Positions 12,686-15,853 of a DNA stretch of 15,853 bases are shown piece by piece. Source of the DNA: Candidatus Poribacteria bacterium. GTDB lineage: Bacteria; Poribacteria; WGA-4E; UBA9662. The position numbers and the translations under genes were made by a program. The stretch lies in assembly GCA_002729015.1 (NCBI GenBank), contig PBVO01000002.1, positions 1 through 15,853 of the forward strand, given 5' to 3'. Under the pieces are notes generated by a model that had not been told where the DNA came from, made no database searches, and worked only from the letters and a program-made list of their open reading frames with translations. Numbering within the stretch: the first letter of the stretch is position 1; every line of letters starts with the position of its first letter.

Positions 12686-12878
12686 TTGATCAATATAGAC
12701 CCCTCCCCCCTCTTTGTCAATCTTGGGCGACCACAGAGACAACCACAGAAGACCCTCCGCAGACTCCTTCAGGATCTTCAAGACAATATATATGACCCCT
12801 ATGGGGGAACTGCGGCGGCCCCGTCCCTTCGTAAACCCCTCAGATTTTTCCACCAAAAAAGTGAACTAATGGACCCCT
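12677..12878 (+). repeat. Dispersed GACCCCT repeats with a CCCCTATAGGGG palindrome
   Basis: GACCCCT occurs at 12677-12683, 12698-12704, 12794-12800 and 12872-12878, with shorter relatives at 12752-12758 (AGACCCT) and 12834-12840 (AAACCCCT). The last copy runs into the perfect 12-bp palindrome CCCCTATAGGGG (12874-12885) and the third into CCCCTATGGGGG. Copies 1 and 2 flank or overlap the early promoter. They could be operator or packaging-recognition sites. Confidence 0.45.
12692..12720 (-). promoter_or_regulatory. Host sigma70-type early promoter
   Basis: The minus strand carries a perfect -35 TTGACA (12720-12715), a 17-nt spacer and TATATT (12697-12692) as -10, five of six bases of consensus. 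It points leftward into the early genes, and no equally good match was found elsewhere in the window. The spacer is an unusual G-rich tract that includes one GACCCCT copy, so a repressor could bind across it. Transcription would begin near 12685. Confidence 0.75.
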
Positions 12879-12915
12879 ATAGGGGGGAGGTAGAAAGACT
12901 TATCTTCTTCATATA

Positions 12916-12936
12916 TGGACAGTAAGTGGTGGACAG
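12916..12936. repeat. Tandem TGGACAG repeats
   Basis: TGGACAG occurs at 12916-12922 and 12930-12936. Two more copies lie at 12312-12318 and 11155-11161. The copies at 12916 and 11155 are part of a shared 18-nt block with one mismatch (minus strand ACTGTCCAYATATGAAGA). Possible protein-binding sites. Confidence 0.4.
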
Positions 12937-12963
12937 GGATTTGGGATAAGGTAGAAATAAGGT

Positions 12964-12997
12964 GTTGATCCAGCAATCCCCATCACTTAAGATCAAC
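12964..12997. repeat. Inverted repeat GTTGATC / GATCAAC
   Basis: A 7-bp inverted repeat (12964-12970 and 12991-12997) with a 20-nt loop lies immediately left of the terminator stem at 12999. It could extend the terminator structure or be an operator for the divergent units. Confidence 0.4.
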
Positions 12998-12998
12998 G

Positions 12999-13034
12999 AA
13001 AAAGGGGCTTCCTGTGGTGGGTGGGCCTCTTTTT
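12999..13034. terminator. Bidirectional terminator-like hairpin before the terminase genes
   Basis: AAAAAGGGGC (12999-13008) pairs with GCCTCTTTTT (13025-13034), ten pairs with one G-T, around a 16-nt loop. T runs occur on both strands after the GC part of the stem, so it can stop transcripts in either direction and would insulate the leftward early unit from the rightward terminase unit. Confidence 0.55.
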
Positions 13035-13066
13035 CATTAGTGTGTAAATGAGATATAGTAAATTAC

Positions 13067-13303
13067 ATGGCAAAGAAAACAACAACAGAAGTATTAAGTG
13101 AGCTACATGCAGGGTTAGCTCATTTATTCATGGAGAGATTACGGGAAGGGGAATTAGGTACAGCAGAGTTAAATATTTTAAGGCAATTTTTGAAGGATAA
13201 TCAGATCAGTGCGCAACCAGTAGAGGAAACAGAGTTTGGGGAGTTAGCTAAGGCATTGCCTGATATAGAGAATGTGATTGAATTTCAAAAGAAGAGAGCG
13301 TAA
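13067..13303 (+). CDS. Terminase small subunit (gp18-like)
   Basis: The 78-aa protein has the compact helical pattern LHAGLAHLFMERLREGELGT followed by AELNILRQFLKDNQI, typical of small terminases of many T7-like phages, and ends in an Ile/Glu-rich tail (FGELAKALPDIENVIEFQK). It recognises packaging sites on concatemeric DNA and regulates the large subunit. Length is close to T7 gp18 (89 aa). It lies directly ahead of the large terminase gene, separated only by a 22-codon ORF. There is no Shine-Dalgarno sequence; a TATAGT box 8 nt before the ATG would give an almost leaderless transcript. It is transcribed opposite to the early region, unlike T7. Confidence 0.85.
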   Translation: MAKKTTTEVLSELHAGLAHLFMERLREGELGTAELNILRQFLKDNQISAQPVEETEFGELAKALPDIENVIEFQKKRA

Positions 13304-13305
13304 TC

Positions 13306-13374
13306 ATGCCAAAAGGGAAAGGAACTTACGGAAGTCAAAAAGGAAGACCTCCAAAGAAAGGAACAAAGAAGTAG
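13306..13374 (+). CDS. 22-aa basic AT-hook-like micropeptide
   Basis: The ORF encodes MPKGKGTYGSQKGRPPKKGT then KK. It starts 2 nt after the small terminase stop codon and its TAG is followed directly by the large terminase ATG, so it exactly fills the gap. KGRPPKK resembles an AT-hook core (GRP flanked by basic residues), which binds the minor groove of AT-rich DNA. I recall similar MPKGKGTYG-type peptides near other marine phage genes, but did not check. It could bind DNA during packaging or be a coupling cistron. GGAAAGG-type purines precede neighbouring starts. Too short for normal gene finders. Confidence 0.65.
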   Translation: MPKGKGTYGSQKGRPPKKGTKK

Positions 13375-15105
13375 ATGCCAACGAAGAAGTGGCAGAAACT
13401 ACCTGAACCTTATAGCGAGGACTTCAGATATTTTTTAGTGCTGGTATGGAGGCATCTTCAGTTACCAGATCCGACACCAGTGCAGTTGGATATAGCGGAA
13501 TATATGCAGGGTGGTCCTAGTAGAAGAATTATTGAAGCTTTTCGTGGAGTAGGAAAGAGTTGGATGGCAGCAGCATATGTGTTGTGGTTATTGAGGAATG
13601 AACCGCAGAAGAAAATTATGGTGGTGTCGGCTAGTAAAACGAGGGCTGATGATTTTGCACAGTTTTGTTTGAGATTAATTAGGGAGATGTCGTTATTACA
13701 ATGCTTGGACCCCGATAAAGACGAACAAAGGAGTGCAAGTAATAGGTTTGATGTAAGACCAGCGATCCCCGATCAGAGTCCTAGTGTGAAATCGGTTGGT
13801 ATTTTTGGTCAGTTAACAGGATCTAGGGCAGATTTAATACTTGCTGATGACGTTGAGGTTCCTAATACTGCTTGGACAGTAGGAATGAGAGAGAAATTAT
13901 TAGTTTCAGTCGGAGAATTTAATGCAATTTTGAAACCAGGTGGGGAGATTATGTTCTTAGGAACGCCCCAAACTGAAGAAAGTATCTATAACAAACTACG
14001 GTTAAGAGGATATGAGTGTCGTATTTGGCCTTCTAGGTATCCAGAGAAGCCAGAGAAGTATGGAGAATCGCTTGCGCCAGTGATTCAAAAGAAATGTATG
14101 TCATCAAAAGGAGCTCCGACAGATCCCGATCGTTTCTCAGATCTTGATTTGTTAGAAAGAGAAGCAAGTTATGGTCGCTCACAGTTCACTCTTCAGTTTC
14201 AATTAGATACAACATTGTCGGATTTAGAGAGATTCCCTCTCAGATTATCGGATTTAGTTGTAATGGAAATAAAAGACCATGCACCAGAGAAGATTGTTTG
14301 GTCATCTGGGGCGGAATATCGAATAACTGACCTACCTGCTGTCGGTTTTAGTGGTGATTATTACCATCGACCTGCGTTTTTACATGGCGATTGGTTGGAA
14401 TTTCAAGGTTGTGTCATGTTTGTAGACCCTTCTGGTAAGGGAATTGACGAAACCGCATACTCTATTGTCGCTCAATTGAATGGAAACCTCTTTATTCTTG
14501 AGGTAGGTGCATTTAAAGAAGGTTATACAGAGAAGGTCTTAGAAGGGCTTGCACAAGCCGCTAAAAGACAACAGGTAAAACTCATCCTCTTGGAGGATCA
14601 GTTCGGTCAGGGGATGTTACAGAGCCTTTTACAGCCATATCTGAGGAAGATCTACCCCTGCACGATTGAACCTGTTAGAAGTAACGTTCAAAAAGAAAGA
14701 AGAATCATTAATGCACTAGAACCTGTACTTAATCAACACCGTTTGATTGTTAATAGGTCTGTCGTAGAAAATGATGCGAAGGCTAGAGAGAATGATCCTG
14801 TAGAAACTGCTCTTAGTTATCAACTATTTCACCAATTAACACACCTAACTGTTGATAAAAATTGTTTACAACATGATGACAGACTGGATTCTTTGGCTGG
14901 AGCTATAGAATATTGGAATGAGTCACTTGCTATAGATGAAGACAGAGCCATCAAAGAACGAGAATCAGAACTCTGGGATCTCGAATTGGCTGCGTACAAG
15001 GGGGATATTGAAGGGCTTCTCGACTCACAAATACTTGGGGTTCCTCTTGAGAAAATCCAAAAAGCAAAAGCAGGAGCCGAATGGATGCGAGTCGTGGGTC
15101 ATTAA
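13375..15105 (+). CDS. Terminase large subunit (T7 gp19-like)
   Basis: The 576-aa protein has the ATPase and nuclease halves of T7 gp19 (586 aa). The ATPase half has Walker A AFRGVGKS at 55-62, Walker B LILADDVE at 154-161 and the coupling motif MFLGTPQT at 193-200. The RNase H-like nuclease half has MFVDPSGKGIDETAYSIV with D351, ILLEDQFGQG with E407 and D408, and HDDRLDSLAGAIEYW with D501, D502 and D505. It drives DNA into the procapsid through the portal and cuts the concatemer. The ATG directly follows the micropeptide stop codon. Its 3' end may overlap a following gene. Orientation is opposite to the early, replication and structural genes of the window. Confidence 0.96.
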   Translation: MPTKKWQKLPEPYSEDFRYFLVLVWRHLQLPDPTPVQLDIAEYMQGGPSRRIIEAFRGVGKSWMAAAYVLWLLRNEPQKKIMVVSASKTRADDFAQFCLRLIREMSLLQCLDPDKDEQRSASNRFDVRPAIPDQSPSVKSVGIFGQLTGSRADLILADDVEVPNTAWTVGMREKLLVSVGEFNAILKPGGEIMFLGTPQTEESIYNKLRLRGYECRIWPSRYPEKPEKYGESLAPVIQKKCMSSKGAPTDPDRFSDLDLLEREASYGRSQFTLQFQLDTTLSDLERFPLRLSDLVVMEIKDHAPEKIVWSSGAEYRITDLPAVGFSGDYYHRPAFLHGDWLEFQGCVMFVDPSGKGIDETAYSIVAQLNGNLFILEVGAFKEGYTEKVLEGLAQAAKRQQVKLILLEDQFGQGMLQSLLQPYLRKIYPCTIEPVRSNVQKERRIINALEPVLNQHRLIVNRSVVENDAKARENDPVETALSYQLFHQLTHLTVDKNCLQHDDRLDSLAGAIEYWNESLAIDEDRAIKERESELWDLELAAYKGDIEGLLDSQILGVPLEKIQKAKAGAEWMRVVGH

Positions 15106-15313
15106 AGAACCAAGGACTTGGGTTATTCGTATCCCTGGTGCTTTTGATGGAACTGTTGAGGAAGGTGGAGGTGGTTATCAGACAACAGTTATTGCAGAAA
15201 GTTGGGAATCTGCATGGGAAGCCGCAATGGATGCGGATTCATGGGAAGTTCTTCCCTTTGATATAAAACATATTGCTTGTTTTCCTAAAGAAGTCGTAAC
15301 TACTTGTGATTAA
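15101..15313 (+). CDS. Hypothetical protein after large terminase; start codon uncertain
   Basis: The reading frame encodes KEPRTWVIRIPGAFDGTV, a Gly-run, then YQTTVIAESWESAWEAAMDA and a Cys-containing end (ACFPKEVVTTCD). The alternating strand-helix pattern is protein-like and there are no stops. No ATG lies near its beginning. The coordinates given assume an ATT start at 15101 overlapping the terminase stop codon; TTG codons further upstream or an ATG at 14936 (170 nt inside the terminase gene) are alternatives. The last 4 nt overlap the convergent gene ending at 15310. Function unknown. Confidence 0.5.
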   Translation: MKEPRTWVIRIPGAFDGTVEEGGGGYQTTVIAESWESAWEAAMDADSWEVLPFDIKHIACFPKEVVTTCD

Positions 15314-15477
15314 CCACGCCAAGTTCTTGGCTTCATTGTGGCTACTTGTTTTTCCAGAGCATTTACTCTATGGAATAATTCTCGTATATCTCTTTCTTTC
15401 CTAGAACTGTTATTACTAATAGCTACTACTACGGTGGTAGCAGCAACACCAATGAGAGCAGCCCAGATTTCAGTCAT
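15310..15477 (-). CDS. Small membrane/coiled-coil protein, 55 aa (holin-like?)
   Basis: The product starts MTEIWAALIGVAATTVVVAI, one N-terminal membrane helix, followed by SNNSSRKERDIRELFHRVNA and LEKQVATMKPRTWRG, a charged helix with leucine spacing typical of a short coiled coil and a basic end. This layout fits small phage membrane proteins such as holins or spanin-like partners, but no catalytic or family signature confirms that. It starts 1 nt after the stop codon of the MCGG gene and so forms a two-gene minus-strand unit. It converges with the terminase unit, overlapping its last gene by 4 nt. Confidence 0.62.
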   Translation of the reverse strand: MTEIWAALIGVAATTVVVAISNNSSRKERDIRELFHRVNALEKQVATMKPRTWRG

Positions 15478-15478
15478 G

Positions 15479-15703
15479 CTACATCTTGTTTAATTGTTCT
15501 TGGAGTTGTCTATTGCGTTCCAAGATTGTTCCGAAAGTTCCACCTCCCAGTTCTACGTTGGGATTTCCTGTACGAGCTGCTTCAACAGCATCTCTAGTTT
15601 TTTTAATTTGAAGTGGATTTAATACATTCCATTTGGATGTAGTGGAATCAGAAGAAGTTTCTTCTTCTCCTTGATTCATCATTTCACCTAAACCGCCACA
15701 CAT
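15479..15703 (-). CDS. Small MCGG-type protein, 74 aa
   Basis: The product starts MCGGLGEMMNQGEEETSSDS, contains NVLNPLQIKKTRDAVEAA and a Gly-rich loop (NPNVELGGGTFG), and ends in a helix (LERNRQLQEQLNKM). The N-terminus MCGG followed by acidic and helical sequence resembles the start of the gp7.3-like protein at 3563-3877. Such MCGG small proteins may be virion-associated; that is inference. No clear Shine-Dalgarno site precedes the ATG. It diverges from the partial gene at 15765 and is followed by the membrane peptide gene with a 1-nt gap. Confidence 0.65.
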   Translation of the reverse strand: MCGGLGEMMNQGEEETSSDSTTSKWNVLNPLQIKKTRDAVEAARTGNPNVELGGGTFGTILERNRQLQEQLNKM

Positions 15704-15764
15704 AGTCTGAGTTTTGTATTTGTTTTAGTTTATCGCTAATCTTGACTTGTGTTTCTTTTTATTT

Positions 15765-15853
15765 ATGGCAGACCAACAGACCGTTCCTCCTTCAGACAAG
15801 AAGGAAGAGAAGAAAAAAGGAGTAATGAATAAGCTACAAGAATTAACTCCAGA
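15765..15853 (+). CDS. 5' end of a Lys-rich protein, cut by the right edge
   Basis: An ATG at 15765-15767 opens MADQQTVPPSDKKEEKKKGV followed by MNKLQELTP and continues to the window end. The charged, low-complexity start does not identify a family. The 61-nt spacer shared with the divergent MCGG gene is T-rich on this strand and contains TTGACT, but no well-spaced -10 element was found before the ATG. Confidence 0.5.
   Translation, partial: MADQQTVPPSDKKEEKKKGVMNKLQELTP

Noticed and set aside
12686..12925. 79-codon open frame on the plus strand
   Set aside because: It lacks an ATG start and runs through the early promoter and the GACCCCT repeats; the C-rich repeats alone give its Pro/Arg-rich product.
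13037..13059. Possible host promoter before the small terminase (TATAGT at 13054-13059)
   Set aside because: The best -35 (TTCATT) is 15 nt away and weak, and transcription would start at the ATG; not strong enough to annotate.
1..15853. CRISPR array, insertion sequence, complete tRNA or rRNA gene
   Set aside because: No regularly spaced repeats, transposase motifs or complete tRNA/rRNA structures were seen; only a T-arm-like hairpin.

Overview
The window is part of a T7-like lytic podovirus genome (Autographiviridae type). Its markers are a single-subunit phage RNA polymerase, a gp2.5-type SSB, endonuclease I, a fused primase-helicase, a gp6-type exonuclease, a T7-type portal, scaffold and capsid, and a gp18/gp19-type terminase. 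Moderate base composition, many tiny coupled ORFs and no lysozyme between endonuclease and primase-helicase resemble marine podoviruses, especially cyanopodoviruses. The host cannot be proven from this window: no auxiliary metabolic gene is present.

Layout. Positions 1-12300 are read leftward (minus strand). A near-consensus host sigma70 promoter (12692-12720) lies upstream of a structured, apparently non-coding leader of about 390 nt. Two 97-aa early proteins follow, then a run of very small ORFs (10582-11552), several too short for routine ORF calling and two encoding single membrane helices. Most early spacers hold hairpins or intrinsic terminators. A DUF551-like protein and a ribbon-helix-helix-like protein come next, then the RNA polymerase. 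The replication block (SSB, endonuclease I, two small proteins, primase-helicase, exonuclease) is almost entirely joined by ATGA, TAATG or longer overlaps. It runs into morphogenesis genes: a small conserved protein, a gp7.3-like protein, portal, a Pro/Lys-rich overlapping ORF, scaffold and the capsid protein, which is cut by the left edge.

Positions 12300-13060 form a control region with no convincing gene: promoter, GACCCCT and TGGACAG repeats, a CCCCTATAGGGG palindrome, and a terminator able to act in both directions. To its right the small terminase, a 22-aa AT-hook-like peptide, the large terminase and a 70-aa protein are read rightward, opposite to the early region. Two small minus-strand genes (a membrane/coiled-coil peptide and a second MCGG protein) and the start of a plus-strand gene close the window.

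The main observations are these. No DNA polymerase gene lies between primase-helicase and exonuclease, where T7 and most cyanopodoviruses carry it; the two genes share a TAATG overlap. The terminase block is inverted relative to the T7 order. The early region is built from repeated hairpin-plus-leader units. From memory, a marine cyanopodovirus lineage without DNA polymerase has been reported (clade MPP-C), and this window may belong near it; that could not be checked here.
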